A stretch of 64,000 bases of DNA, taken from JAEUJM01 sp964635055. Its GTDB lineage: Bacteria; Actinomycetota; Acidimicrobiia; Acidimicrobiales; DATDAH01. A program made the translations under genes and the position numbers. The notes beneath the pieces were generated by a model. That model searched no databases, was not told the DNA's origin, and was given only the letters and a program-made list of their open reading frames with translations. Of the stretch, positions 43,473 to 51,432 are shown in pieces. The first letter of the stretch is position 1, and the number at the start of each line of letters is the position of its first letter. The stretch lies in the NCBI GenBank assembly GCA_964635055.1, contig CAZWMT010000010.1, forward strand, positions 1-64,000, written 5' to 3'.

Positions 43473-43888
43473 CCGATGGCTCGCCCGCGACAGGATCGTC
43501 ATCCCGGGTACCACGAAGGCCGCTCGAACCGTGACATCACCGGGGGGCGCCGACGGGACGTACGAGACGAGGACGCTGGCGTCCGGCCCCCCGGCCGAAC
43601 AGCTCGATGCCACCACCGAGAGCGGCGACCATGGGCAGCACCGCCTCGGAGTAGCGGGCGTACGCCTCGCGTCCCGGTGAGCGCCTGTCCGTGAGGTCGT
43701 CCACGGCGGTGCGCGTGTACGCCGCGAGCACGAACGTCCAAACAGGGACGGACCGTCGTAGCACGGAGATTCAGTCGACCACCAGGGTGAAGGCCACCTG
43801 GTTGATCAGGGCCTCGGCGCTGCTGTCGAAGGTCGACACCTGGATGGTGCGGGAGGGGCATACCGTCCTGCTCGAGGGTCCGGGTCGG
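43473..43888. other. 416-bp region with two decayed minus-strand coding fragments
   Basis: Apart from the fragment described at 43537-43764, a short minus-strand frame ends at 43771 and reads RTIQVSTFDSSAEALINQV then AFTLVVD. It looks like a real protein end but has no start. I see no intact gene. Confidence 0.4.
43537..43764 (-). pseudogene. Possible DUF1330-like fragment
   Basis: 75 codons; the segment REAYARYSEAVLPMVAALGGGIELFGRG resembles the DUF1330 core (EaYarYseavlPllaahGGrv). The usual N-terminal strand and the C-terminal half are missing. It could also be a chance frame. Confidence 0.35.
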
Positions 43889-45346
43889 TCAGGCCGGGCG
43901 CGGGTGGCCCATCTCGCTCTTGAATCGACCCGACAGGCGGGTCATGAGGACGGCCGCGGCGATGATGAGGGCGCCCGAGACCATGATCAACAGGGGGGCG
44001 CGGTTCTCGCCCGGGAAGAACCAGCCGATGGCCCACGGCACGTTGCCCAGCAGGCCGAGGGCGCCGACGGCGGAGAGCACCACCCGACCGGGGCGCATGC
44101 CCAGGGCCAGCAGGGCGACGGCGTTGGCGATACCGAACAGGGCGGCGAAGCCGGGCGCCTGCGCGCCGCACACCGCGGCGCCGGCGACCACCACCACCGC
44201 ACCGAGCACCTCGAAAACGACGGGCCACCGGGTGAGGGCCGACCAACCCACCGCCAACAGGCCGATCCCGATCAGCCAGACGGTGAGCCCGGTCACCACC
44301 CCGGCCTCGTTCGCGAACCAGGCGATGGTCGGCGGGGCGCTCTGGACCACGGCCAAGGCACCGATCGTGCCGGCGATGACCTGGCCGGTGCCGGTCGGCG
44401 CGAACCCACGCACCACGGCCACGGCCACGAGCAGCGCTCCGGTCACCACGAGGACGAGCATGCCGGAACCCTCGATCTCGCTGGCGATCATGCCGCTGCC
44501 CACGAGCAGGGCGACGCCGCCGACCGTCTCGGTGATCCAGGGCAGGGGCGTCCGGAGGCGGAGGCCGAAGGCGAAGAGGGCGGCACCGACGACCCAGACG
44601 GCGACGCCGGCGGTGAGTGGTGTCCACAGGTACAGGACCCACCCACCAACGGCCACGGGGATCGCGGCGAGGGCGACCAGCTCCTGGACGGGGCGCTCCC
44701 TCCACCACCAGTAGAGCCCGCTGACCGCGGCGGTCGTGGTGGCCGCGGCCGCGCCGACCACGGTGGCATCCCCGGCACCGGCGGCATCGGCCAGGACACC
44801 CGCGAAGGTGGCGGCGGCCATGGTCGAGACCAGCAAGAGCACGGCCCGCAGGCGGGTCAGGGCAGGGTCGGCCCCCTCGTGGACGGCCAGCCCGGCGAGG
44901 CCGAGCACGACCGCGGCGGCACCGGCCAGGCCCATGCGACCGGCCGCGCTCAGGTCACCCCAGAAGCTGCTGACGATGAGGAGGAGGCCGGCACCGGCCA
45001 GGGCGGCGCCGAGGTAGCCGAGCGCCTCGGCCACCACCGGCACCCGTGGCGAGCGCCAGCGGGCGCGGGCGGGGGTGGGCGCAACGGCGGTCTCGATGCT
45101 CGGCGACGTGACCGAGATCGCCGTGGGCTCCCGTGCCGACGGGTGGCCGGCCTCGAACGCGGCGATGGCCTCGGCCTGGTCCTCGGTGAGGAGGCCGGCG
45201 GCCACCCACCGGTCGATCTCGGACAGCGGGGGAGCGGACGGGCGGACCGTCCGTGCCTCGGTGGGGTGGTCCCGTCCCGCGAGCTGTGCGCGCACGACGA
45301 ACACGGCAACCACCACGATGATGAGCAAGAGCGCCAGCATCACCAT
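43889..45346 (-). CDS. DUF2157-like polytopic membrane protein
   Basis: 485 residues from ATG 45346 with AAGGAGG 7 nt upstream. One N-terminal helix (VMLALLLIIVVVAVFVV) is followed by a short cytosolic motif (LSEIDRWVAAGLLTEDQAEAIAAFEAGH), similar to the DUF2157 N-terminal helix pair, and then by about twelve membrane helices with few charges (LGAALAGAGLLLIVSSFWGDLSA and similar). Function unknown. A weaker member of the shared promoter family lies 64 bp upstream, which suggests co-regulation with the NHL genes. Confidence 0.75.
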   Translation of the reverse strand: MVMLALLLIIVVVAVFVVRAQLAGRDHPTEARTVRPSAPPLSEIDRWVAAGLLTEDQAEAIAAFEAGHPSAREPTAISVTSPSIETAVAPTPARARWRSPRVPVVAEALGYLGAALAGAGLLLIVSSFWGDLSAAGRMGLAGAAAVVLGLAGLAVHEGADPALTRLRAVLLLVSTMAAATFAGVLADAAGAGDATVVGAAAATTTAAVSGLYWWWRERPVQELVALAAIPVAVGGWVLYLWTPLTAGVAVWVVGAALFAFGLRLRTPLPWITETVGGVALLVGSGMIASEIEGSGMLVLVVTGALLVAVAVVRGFAPTGTGQVIAGTIGALAVVQSAPPTIAWFANEAGVVTGLTVWLIGIGLLAVGWSALTRWPVVFEVLGAVVVVAGAAVCGAQAPGFAALFGIANAVALLALGMRPGRVVLSAVGALGLLGNVPWAIGWFFPGENRAPLLIMVSGALIIAAAVLMTRLSGRFKSEMGHPRPA

Positions 45347-45409
45347 GGCCACCCTCCTTCGGGTCGGCGGGACCCGGCGCCTCGTCGGCACTCGGATCGC
45401 TCACCTGCA

Positions 45410-45452
45410 GCGTGGGCGCGCGGTGGCCCGTGGGCTAGGGCCGATGGTCCTT
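45410..45452 (-). promoter_or_regulatory. Shared-regulon promoter 4 (DUF2157-like gene)
   Basis: Minus strand: AAGGACCATCGGCCCTAG box, then CCACGC (45410-45415) at the standard 29-nt offset. The -10-like element is one base off the usual CGACGC. Confidence 0.5.
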
Positions 45453-45590
45453 CGCTGCACGGCCAAGGCGGTCAGGCCGATCGGGGCGACGGGCCCGTCG
45501 AGATGGGCGACAACCTGCGCGGGGTCGATCTCGAGGTTCCGGGTCGACCTCGGCAGCGCGGGTGGGCCGAGGCAGGTCGACGGGATTCGG

Positions 45591-47234
45591 TCAGGACCGG
45601 CGGGTGACGAACTTGACCTTGTCTTTGATGGTCAGGTCGGTGGTCGACTTGGCGGTCAGTGCTCCGGTGAGGCTCGATCCGGCGGGGGCGCTCGTCTTGA
45701 CCTTGACCTCGACCGTGATCTCGAAGGTGGCCCCGGGAGCGAGGGTGGGGGTGGTGTAGGTCCCGGCGGCGACCTGGGGGGTGATGTCGACGCCGCCGGT
45801 GGAGTACAGCACCCGGAACGCGGCGGTGGAGGCGGTGCCGCGGAGGCGGAGGGTGTCGGGGAAGGGTGCGTCGTTCTGGACCGACACGTAGTAGGTGACG
45901 GTGCCACCCCGCGCTGCGGCGCCGGTGCGGGTCTGGCCGACCCCGGTGGTGTTGTAGATGTCGTCGCCGAAGTAGGTTCCGGTCGCTCCTTTGCGGATGC
46001 GCCCGTCGGGCCGGGGATCGGCCACGACGTAGTGGTGGGTGCGCGTCCCGGTGTTCCCGGCGCGGTCGGTGGCGGTGACGGTGAAGGACTGCTGGCCGAG
46101 CGTGGCGGTGGGGACCAGTTGGCCGTCGGGGACGGTGCCCACGCAGGTGGCGATCCCGGACCCGCCCGACTCATCCGTGCACGAGAAGTCCGCGGTGACG
46201 GCCTGGTTGCGGGCGTAGTACTGCCAGACGGCGGGTGGGGTGGTCAGCACCACGGTCGGGTCGGTCACGTCACCGAACCTCTGGATCCGGTTGTTGAACG
46301 TATCGGCGACGTAGACGTTGCCCGAGCCGTCGACCGCTACCCCTTCCGGCTCGTTGAACTGGCCGTCGCCGGTCCCGTAGGTGCCCCACTTGGTGCGCAA
46401 GAACCGGAACGTGCCGGTGAACGTGAACACCTGGACCCGGTTGTTGCCGCTGTCGGCGACGTAGACATCGCCGTCACCGTCGACCGCCACCCCGTCTGGG
46501 CGGTCGAACTGGCTGTTGCCGGTCCCCCAGGTGCCCCACTGGGTGAGGTAGGCGCCGGTCGAGCTGAACTTCTGCACCCGGTTGTTGAGCTCGTCGGCGA
46601 CGTAGACCTCGCCGTCGCTGTCAACCGCGACCCCAAGCGGACCGTTGAACTGGCCGTTCCCGGTCCCTTGGGTGCCCCACTGGGTGAGGTAGGCGCCGGT
46701 CGAGGTGAACTTCTGCACCCGGCTGTTGCCGCGGTCGGTGACGTAGACGTTGCCGTCACCGTCGACCGCCACCCCGCCCGGGGCGTCGAACTGGCCGTTC
46801 CCGGTCCCTTGGGTGCCCCACTGGGTGACGTAGGCGCCGGTCGAGGTGAACTTCTGCACCCGGTGGTTGTAGAGGTCGGCCACGTAGACGTCGCCGTCAC
46901 CGTCGACCGTCACCCCGTACGGATAGTAGAACTGGCCGTTCCCGGACCCGAAGGTGCCCCATTGGGTGAGGTAGGCGCCGGTCGAGGTGAACTTCTGCAC
47001 CCGGTTGTTGTAGGTGTCGGCGACGTAGACGTTGCCGTCACCGTCGACCGCAACGCCGAACGGGTGGTCGAACTGGCCGTTCCCGGTCCCGGGGGTGCCC
47101 CATTTCGTGATGAACGACGGCGGGTCCTCCGCCGACGCGGGGTCGGTCCCGGCCCCCACCGCCAGCATCGACGCCAACACCGCCATCACCAGCAGCCGCA
47201 CCAGACCTACCCGGAGCGTCGTACTCGATGCCAT
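45591..47234 (-). CDS. Secreted six-bladed NHL protein with Ig-like and C-terminal module (NHL-3)
   Basis: 547 residues. Signal peptide LVRLLVMAVLASMLAVGAGTDPASA. Six blades, nearly identical in places (YLTQWGTQGTGNGQF, FTSTGAYLTQWG), so the DNA is internally repetitive. An Ig-like domain (ADFSCTDESGGSGIATC, FTVTATDRAGNTGTRTH) precedes the conserved module, which ends DKVKFVTRRS. Same architecture as NHL-5. The start lies 13 nt after CGACGG, so leaderless translation is likely. Extracellular ligand unknown. Confidence 0.93.
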   Translation of the reverse strand: MASSTTLRVGLVRLLVMAVLASMLAVGAGTDPASAEDPPSFITKWGTPGTGNGQFDHPFGVAVDGDGNVYVADTYNNRVQKFTSTGAYLTQWGTFGSGNGQFYYPYGVTVDGDGDVYVADLYNHRVQKFTSTGAYVTQWGTQGTGNGQFDAPGGVAVDGDGNVYVTDRGNSRVQKFTSTGAYLTQWGTQGTGNGQFNGPLGVAVDSDGEVYVADELNNRVQKFSSTGAYLTQWGTWGTGNSQFDRPDGVAVDGDGDVYVADSGNNRVQVFTFTGTFRFLRTKWGTYGTGDGQFNEPEGVAVDGSGNVYVADTFNNRIQRFGDVTDPTVVLTTPPAVWQYYARNQAVTADFSCTDESGGSGIATCVGTVPDGQLVPTATLGQQSFTVTATDRAGNTGTRTHHYVVADPRPDGRIRKGATGTYFGDDIYNTTGVGQTRTGAAARGGTVTYYVSVQNDAPFPDTLRLRGTASTAAFRVLYSTGGVDITPQVAAGTYTTPTLAPGATFEITVEVKVKTSAPAGSSLTGALTAKSTTDLTIKDKVKFVTRRS

Positions 47235-47241
47235 GGGACGA

Positions 47242-47284
47242 CCGTCGCGCCCACCGGGCCGATCAGGTAGAGGCGAAGGCCCCG
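47242..47284 (-). promoter_or_regulatory. Shared-regulon promoter 5 (NHL-3)
   Basis: Minus strand: GGGGCCTTCGCCTCT box, then CGACGG (47242-47247), offset 29; 13 nt from CGACGG to the ATG. Confidence 0.75.
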
Positions 47285-47318
47285 TCGTGGGGACCCGACG
47301 GCTGCACAGGGGTGCCGG

Positions 47319-48719
47319 TCAGGGCCGGCTGGTGATGAACCTGACGGCGTCCTTGACGGTGGGGTCGGTGTTGGACTTGACCTTCAGGGTTGCACTGAAG
47401 CTCGAACCGGTGGGGGCGGCGTTCGTGACCATGACCTGGGCCTTCACGATGAAGGTCGCCCCTGGTGCGAGCACGGGGGTGGTGTAGGTCCCCGCGGTCA
47501 CGCCGTTGGTGATGCCGGTGCTGCCGTGGGAGTACTTGACGGTGAAGCCGCCGCTCGATGCGGTGCCTTTCAGGAGGAGTGCTTCAGGGAAGCGGGCATC
47601 GTTCTGTACCGAGACCTGGTAGGTGATCGTCCCGCCCCCTGCCACGGATCTTCTGCTCGTCTGACCCGTCCCGGTGGCGTTGTAGATGTCGTCGCCGACG
47701 TAGGCGCCGTGGTCACCCCAGAGCCTGATGCGGCCGCCGGGCCGGGGCGGGTACCTGAACTTCTGGATCCGGTCGTTGTTGGTGTCGGCGACGTAGACGT
47801 TGCCGTGGCCGTCGACCGCTACCCCAATCGGGTTGTCGAACTGGCCGTCGCCGGTCCCGTAGGTGCCCCACTTGGTGCGCAGGAACCGGAGCGTGCCGGT
47901 GAACGTGAACACCTGGATCCGGTGGTTGCCCGTGTCGGTGACGTAGACGTCGCCGTCACTGTCGACTGCGAGCCCGCCCGGGCCGTTGAACTGGCTGTTG
48001 CCGGCCCCGCCGGTGCCCCATTGGGTGAGGTAGGCGCCGGTCGAGGTGAACTTCTGCACCCGGTTGTTGCCCCAGTCGGTGACGTAGACGTCGCCGTCAC
48101 GGTCGACCGCCACCCCAAGGGGGCCGTCGAACTGGCCGTTCCCAGACGCGCTGCCGGTGCCCCACTGGGTGAGGTAGCTGCCGGTCGAGGTGAACTTCTG
48201 CACCCGGTTGTTGCCCCAGTCGGTGACGTAGACGTCGCCGTTCCCGTCGACCGCCACCCCTTGCGGATTGAAGAACTGGCCGTTGCTCGTCCCCTGGGCG
48301 CCCCACTTGGTGAGGTAGGCGCCGGTGGCGGAGAACTTCTGGACCCGGTGGTTCCCCATGTCGGTGACGTAGACGTCACCCGCGCCGTTGACCGCCACCC
48401 CCAGCGGGCCGTTGAACTGGCCGTTTCCCGTCCCGTAGGTGCCCCATTGGGTGAGGTAGCTGCCCGCAGAGGTGAACTTCTGCACCCGATTGTTGTAGGT
48501 GTCGGCGACGTAGACGTTGCCGTGGCTGTCGACCGCGACGCCGACCGGGCTGTCGAACTGGCCGTTCCCGGTCCCTGTGGTGCCCCATCTCGTGATGAAC
48601 GACGGTGGGTCCTCCGCCGCCGCAGGACCGGTCGAGGTGACCACCGCCAGCATGGACGCCAACAACGCCAGCACCACGAACCGCACGACACCTGTCCGCA
48701 GCCTCGTGGTCGATGTCAT
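47319..48719 (-). CDS. Secreted six-bladed NHL protein with C-terminal module (NHL-4)
   Basis: 466 residues from ATG 48719; the frame runs further upstream but the signal peptide (VVRFVVLALLASMLAVVTSTGPAAA) sets the start. Six blades, then the C-terminal module directly (RIRLWGDHGAYVGDDIYNATG... DAVRFITSRP), with no Ig-like domain between them, as in NHL-1. Blades 3-5 share long DNA identity with NHL-3 (GTKYTSTG-like KFTSTGAYLTQWGTG), indicating recent duplication or gene conversion between neighbours. Confidence 0.93.
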   Translation of the reverse strand: MTSTTRLRTGVVRFVVLALLASMLAVVTSTGPAAAEDPPSFITRWGTTGTGNGQFDSPVGVAVDSHGNVYVADTYNNRVQKFTSAGSYLTQWGTYGTGNGQFNGPLGVAVNGAGDVYVTDMGNHRVQKFSATGAYLTKWGAQGTSNGQFFNPQGVAVDGNGDVYVTDWGNNRVQKFTSTGSYLTQWGTGSASGNGQFDGPLGVAVDRDGDVYVTDWGNNRVQKFTSTGAYLTQWGTGGAGNSQFNGPGGLAVDSDGDVYVTDTGNHRIQVFTFTGTLRFLRTKWGTYGTGDGQFDNPIGVAVDGHGNVYVADTNNDRIQKFRYPPRPGGRIRLWGDHGAYVGDDIYNATGTGQTSRRSVAGGGTITYQVSVQNDARFPEALLLKGTASSGGFTVKYSHGSTGITNGVTAGTYTTPVLAPGATFIVKAQVMVTNAAPTGSSFSATLKVKSNTDPTVKDAVRFITSRP

Positions 48720-48726
48720 GGAGACA

Positions 48727-48769
48727 CCGTCACGCCGCACCGGTCGGTCAGGTAGAGGCGAAGGTCCTG
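48727..48769 (-). promoter_or_regulatory. Shared-regulon promoter 6 (NHL-4)
   Basis: Minus strand: AGGACCTTCGCCTCT box, then TGACGG (48727-48732), offset 29; ATG 13 nt after the start of TGACGG. Confidence 0.7.
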
Positions 48770-48829
48770 CGCCCTGTCCTTGGTCGTGACGAAGGTGCCG
48801 TCGGCGTCGAAGCGCTGGACCCGGTGTTC
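48766..48829 (-). pseudogene. NHL-blade fragment
   Basis: Minus strand reads EHRVQRFDADGTFVTTKDRA, the end of one NHL blade, without start or neighbours. It lies immediately behind the NHL-4 promoter box. Confidence 0.7.
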
Positions 48830-48830
48830 G

Positions 48831-48873
48831 CAGCGGGGCCTTCTGGCAGTGGGGCCGCCCCCGTGCGCTCGCG
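48831..48873 (-). pseudogene. SnoaL-gene 3' scar beside fasciclin copy B
   Basis: The stretch GGCCTTCTGGCAGTG and the following GC-rich bases match the 3' end of the SnoaL-like gene at about 28031-28066; translated it gives GRPHCQKAPL against GGPHCQKGLG. The rest of that gene is absent. It marks the left edge of the duplicated cassette. Confidence 0.7.
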
Positions 48874-48891
48874 AAGATTTCTTCGTGGGTG

Positions 48892-48922
48892 TGCATCCAG
48901 GCGGGGAGGTTGGAACGATTTA
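48892..48922 (+). promoter_or_regulatory. ECF-type promoter of fasciclin copy B
   Basis: TGCATCC (48892-48898), N17, CGATTTA (48916-48922). The distance from -10 to ATG (38 bp) equals copy A. Confidence 0.8.
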
Positions 48923-48960
48923 GTACTAACAACATCCACTCCCGTCCAGGAGGACACCCC

Positions 48961-49596
48961 ATGAACATCAAGCGCATCAGCGCCGGCGTCGCCGCCGCCG
49001 TGGCGACGGTCTCGATCGTCGCCACGACCTTCGCCGGCCCCGCCAACGCCAGTTCCTCGCAGGCCGAGGGCGACCCGGGCTCCATCGCCGACATCGTCGC
49101 CTCCAGCGGCGAGGGCTTCGACACCAACGGCCGTGACTACGACGTCCTGTTGGCCGCCGTGTCCGCTGCTGGCCTGGTCGAGACGCTCGACACCCCCGGC
49201 CTCGACGTGACCGTCTGGGCCCCCAAGGACCGTGCCTTCGTCCGCACCGCCAAGGACCTCGGTTTCGACGGTGCCGACAGCGACGAGGAAGGCGCCTGGA
49301 ACTTCCTGGTGGCCGCGCTCACCGACATCGGCGGTGGCGATCCCATCCCGACGCTGACCACCATCCTCCAGTACCACGTCACCCCTGACGCCCGTGGTCC
49401 TGGCCGGGTGCTCGCCGCCACCCGGTTCCCGACCCTGGCTGAGATCGGCATCCGCCACGTCCCGGGCACCCTCGCCCTCATCGACAAGGACCCCGACATC
49501 ACCAACCCCCGGCTGGTGCCCAGCGCCATCAACATCCGTGCCAACAACGGCGTGATCCACACCGTCAGCCGGGTGCTGATCCCCGTCAACCTCTGA
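48961..49596 (+). CDS. Secreted fasciclin-domain protein, copy B
   Basis: 211 residues from ATG 48961 with AGGAGG upstream. Signal peptide to about residue 31 (GVAAAVATVSIVATTFAGPANA), then a FAS1 domain nearly the same as copy A: SGEGFDTNGRDYDVLLAAVS, DVTVWAPKDRAFVRTAKDLG, ILQYHVTPDARGPGRVLAA, NGVIHTVSRVLIPVNL. Only the signal peptide and the acidic segment around DGADSDEEGAW differ much. Likely an adhesin-like secreted product of the SigK-type sigma factor downstream. Confidence 0.95.
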   Translation: MNIKRISAGVAAAVATVSIVATTFAGPANASSSQAEGDPGSIADIVASSGEGFDTNGRDYDVLLAAVSAAGLVETLDTPGLDVTVWAPKDRAFVRTAKDLGFDGADSDEEGAWNFLVAALTDIGGGDPIPTLTTILQYHVTPDARGPGRVLAATRFPTLAEIGIRHVPGTLALIDKDPDITNPRLVPSAINIRANNGVIHTVSRVLIPVNL

Positions 49597-49615
49597 TCCC
49601 ATCCCCCCGGACCGG

Positions 49616-49647
49616 AGTGGGGCACGACCTGCGGGTCGTGCCCCACT
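49616..49647 (+). terminator. Hairpin after fasciclin copy B
   Basis: 14-bp perfect stem AGTGGGGCACGACC with its complement and a TGCG loop, same position and loop as after copy A, with compensating stem changes. Confidence 0.85.
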
Positions 49648-49718
49648 TCGGGTTTTCGGTCGCCGACCCCACCGGTGCCATCGGAGGGTCGCCCCGGAGG
49701 AAGAAGGCAGCGGGCGGG

Positions 49719-49749
49719 TGCATCCGAATCCACTCCTCGGATCGAAATA
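49719..49749 (+). promoter_or_regulatory. ECF-type promoter of sigma gene copy B
   Basis: TGCATCC (49719-49725), N17, CGAAATA (49743-49749), then the GTG start 13 nt after the -10 begins, as in copy A. Confidence 0.8.
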
Positions 49750-49755
49750 ACTACC

Positions 49756-50361
49756 GTGCTGGTCATGTCGAGCGCCGAGGAGTCGTCGCTCGCCGACGAG
49801 AGGGCCGACGCCCTGTCGACCCTCTCCGTGCGCTTCGCCGCCGGCGACCCCGATGCCCTCGAGGCGATGTACGCCGAGCACGGCGCCCTCGTGCACTCGT
49901 TCTGCCGACGGTCGCTCGACCCGGCCCGTGCCGCGGACGCGACCCAGGACGTCTTCCTCGCAGCCTGGCGCTCCCGGGAGCGGTATCGCCCCGAGGCCGG
50001 GACCCTGGCGGGGTGGCTTCTGGGCATCGCCCGCTTCAAGGTCATCGACGTCCTGCGGGCCGACGGGCGCCAGCCGGTGCTGGTGGCCGAGCCGGGCATC
50101 GCCGGCGGCGAGCAGGTCTTCGATCGGTCGGTGGACGAGGCCGGCGTCACCGACCTGGCCGAGCGGATGCTCGTGGCCGAGGCCCTCGAGGGGCTCTCTC
50201 CCCGCTCCCGGGAGATGGTGCGGCTCTCGTTCTTCGAGGACCTCACCCACGCCCAGATCTCCGAGCGCACCGACGTGCCCCTCGGCACCGTGAAGAGCGA
50301 CATCCGCCGCGGCCTCGACCAGATGCGCCGCCACCTGAGTGGGCTCGACCATGTCGCGTGA
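49756..50361 (+). CDS. ECF sigma factor, SigK-like, copy B
   Basis: 201 residues from GTG 49756 (ATG 49765 is the alternative). Region 2: ALEAMYAEHGALVHSFCRRSL, DATQDVFLAAWRSRERYRPEAG, GWLLGIARFKVIDVLR. Region 4: LTHAQISERTDVPLGTVKSDIRRGLDQMR. Most of region 2.4 and 4.2, the promoter-reading parts, is the same as in copy A, so both factors should read the same promoters and may cross-activate. The linker between regions 2 and 4 differs. The stop overlaps the anti-sigma start by 11 nt. Confidence 0.95.
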   Translation: MLVMSSAEESSLADERADALSTLSVRFAAGDPDALEAMYAEHGALVHSFCRRSLDPARAADATQDVFLAAWRSRERYRPEAGTLAGWLLGIARFKVIDVLRADGRQPVLVAEPGIAGGEQVFDRSVDEAGVTDLAERMLVAEALEGLSPRSREMVRLSFFEDLTHAQISERTDVPLGTVKSDIRRGLDQMRRHLSGLDHVA

Positions 50362-51244
50362 TCGCGCGTACCCGGCCGTGAGCCCGGCTGAGTGGGATCG
50401 CCTTCGGGCCATCGTGGGTCGTCTCGACGACGAGGACTCGGCCCGGATCGACCCCCCCGTGGAGCTCTGGGGGCGTATCGCGGCGGCCGTCGCCTCGGAG
50501 TCGGTTGCCTCGGACGCTGCCTCCGCGGTCAACCGACCGCCGGCGGGTGCGCTCGCCGCCACCCTCGATCCTGCGGGTGACGGGGACGACGCGGTGCGCG
50601 ACCGCCTGCGCGCCATCGCCGTCCGGCTGGACCACGAGGACTTCGCCCGGGTCGTCCCTCCCGCCGAGCTGTGGGGGCGTATCGCAGCGGCCGTCGCCTC
50701 GGAAACCGACGCCGAGGCCACGCCCGCCGACCCGCGCATCGTCGAGCCGCCTCGACCGGAGCCGGTGGTGCCGGTCGTCTCCCTCGACGCCCACCGCCGG
50801 CGACGCCACCGCCGGGTCCTCGCCGCCGCGGCCGCCGCGGTGGTCGTGGTCGCCATGACGGTCGCCGTCCTCACGCGGGGCGGCTCGTCCCCGACCGGCG
50901 ACGAGCCCGAGCTGGTGGCCAGCACCGAGCTCGAGCCGCTGGAACCGGTGGGCGGCGCCAGCGCGGAGGTACGCCTCGTTCGCCAGGACGACCAGCTCGA
51001 GCTCGAGCTCGAGGCACGGAACATGGCCGCCGCGCCCCAGGGCCAGCACTACGAGCTGTGGCTGCTCGACCCCAGCTCGGCGACCGCGGAGCCGGTGTCG
51101 CTCGGCACGATGAGCGGCAGCACCAGCGTCGCGGTGCCCGAGGGCGTCGACCCCGACGCCTACGACGTGGTCGACGTCTCCCTCCAGGAGGCGGGCCAGA
51201 GCGAGCACTCCGGCCACAGCCTCCTGCGCGGCACGCTCGCCTGA
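50351..51244 (+). CDS. RskA-like anti-sigma factor with duplicated N-terminal domain, copy B
   Basis: 297 residues from ATG 50351. The sigma-binding segment occurs twice: RLDDEDSARIDPPVELWGRI and RLDHEDFARVVPPAELWGRI, each followed by AAAVASE, about 80 residues apart; copy A has one. Then comes a single membrane helix (VLAAAAAAVVVVAMTVAVL) and the extracytoplasmic RskA domain (LELEARNMAAAPQGQHYELW, ending SLLRGTLA). The Pro-Thr tract of copy A is absent. It may bind two sigma molecules or bind one with altered strength. Confidence 0.93.
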   Translation: MSRDRAYPAVSPAEWDRLRAIVGRLDDEDSARIDPPVELWGRIAAAVASESVASDAASAVNRPPAGALAATLDPAGDGDDAVRDRLRAIAVRLDHEDFARVVPPAELWGRIAAAVASETDAEATPADPRIVEPPRPEPVVPVVSLDAHRRRRHRRVLAAAAAAVVVVAMTVAVLTRGGSSPTGDEPELVASTELEPLEPVGGASAEVRLVRQDDQLELELEARNMAAAPQGQHYELWLLDPSSATAEPVSLGTMSGSTSVAVPEGVDPDAYDVVDVSLQEAGQSEHSGHSLLRGTLA

Positions 51245-51271
51245 CCGCGTCCGGACCTGCCGGCTCCCCAG

Positions 51272-51411
51272 GGGTGTGGAACTGGCCGTTGGCGGTGCCG
51301 TAGGCGCCCCAAGTCGTGACGAAGGTGCCGTCGGGTTGGAAGCGCTGGACGCGGTGTTCCAGTCGGTGACGCAGGCGTCGCTGGTTTCAGGGTCGACGGT
51401 CACCTCCATGA
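51272..51411 (-). pseudogene. Frameshifted NHL-blade remnant
   Basis: One frame reads VTVDPETSDACVTDW and, after a shift, another reads HRVQRFQPDGTFVTTWGAYG then TANGQFHTP. Together they make one NHL blade of the NHL-5 type (DPETGDVYVTD). No start or stop context; decayed copy. Confidence 0.75.
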
Positions 51412-51432
51412 CCCGAGGCCGCGTTGTTTCGG

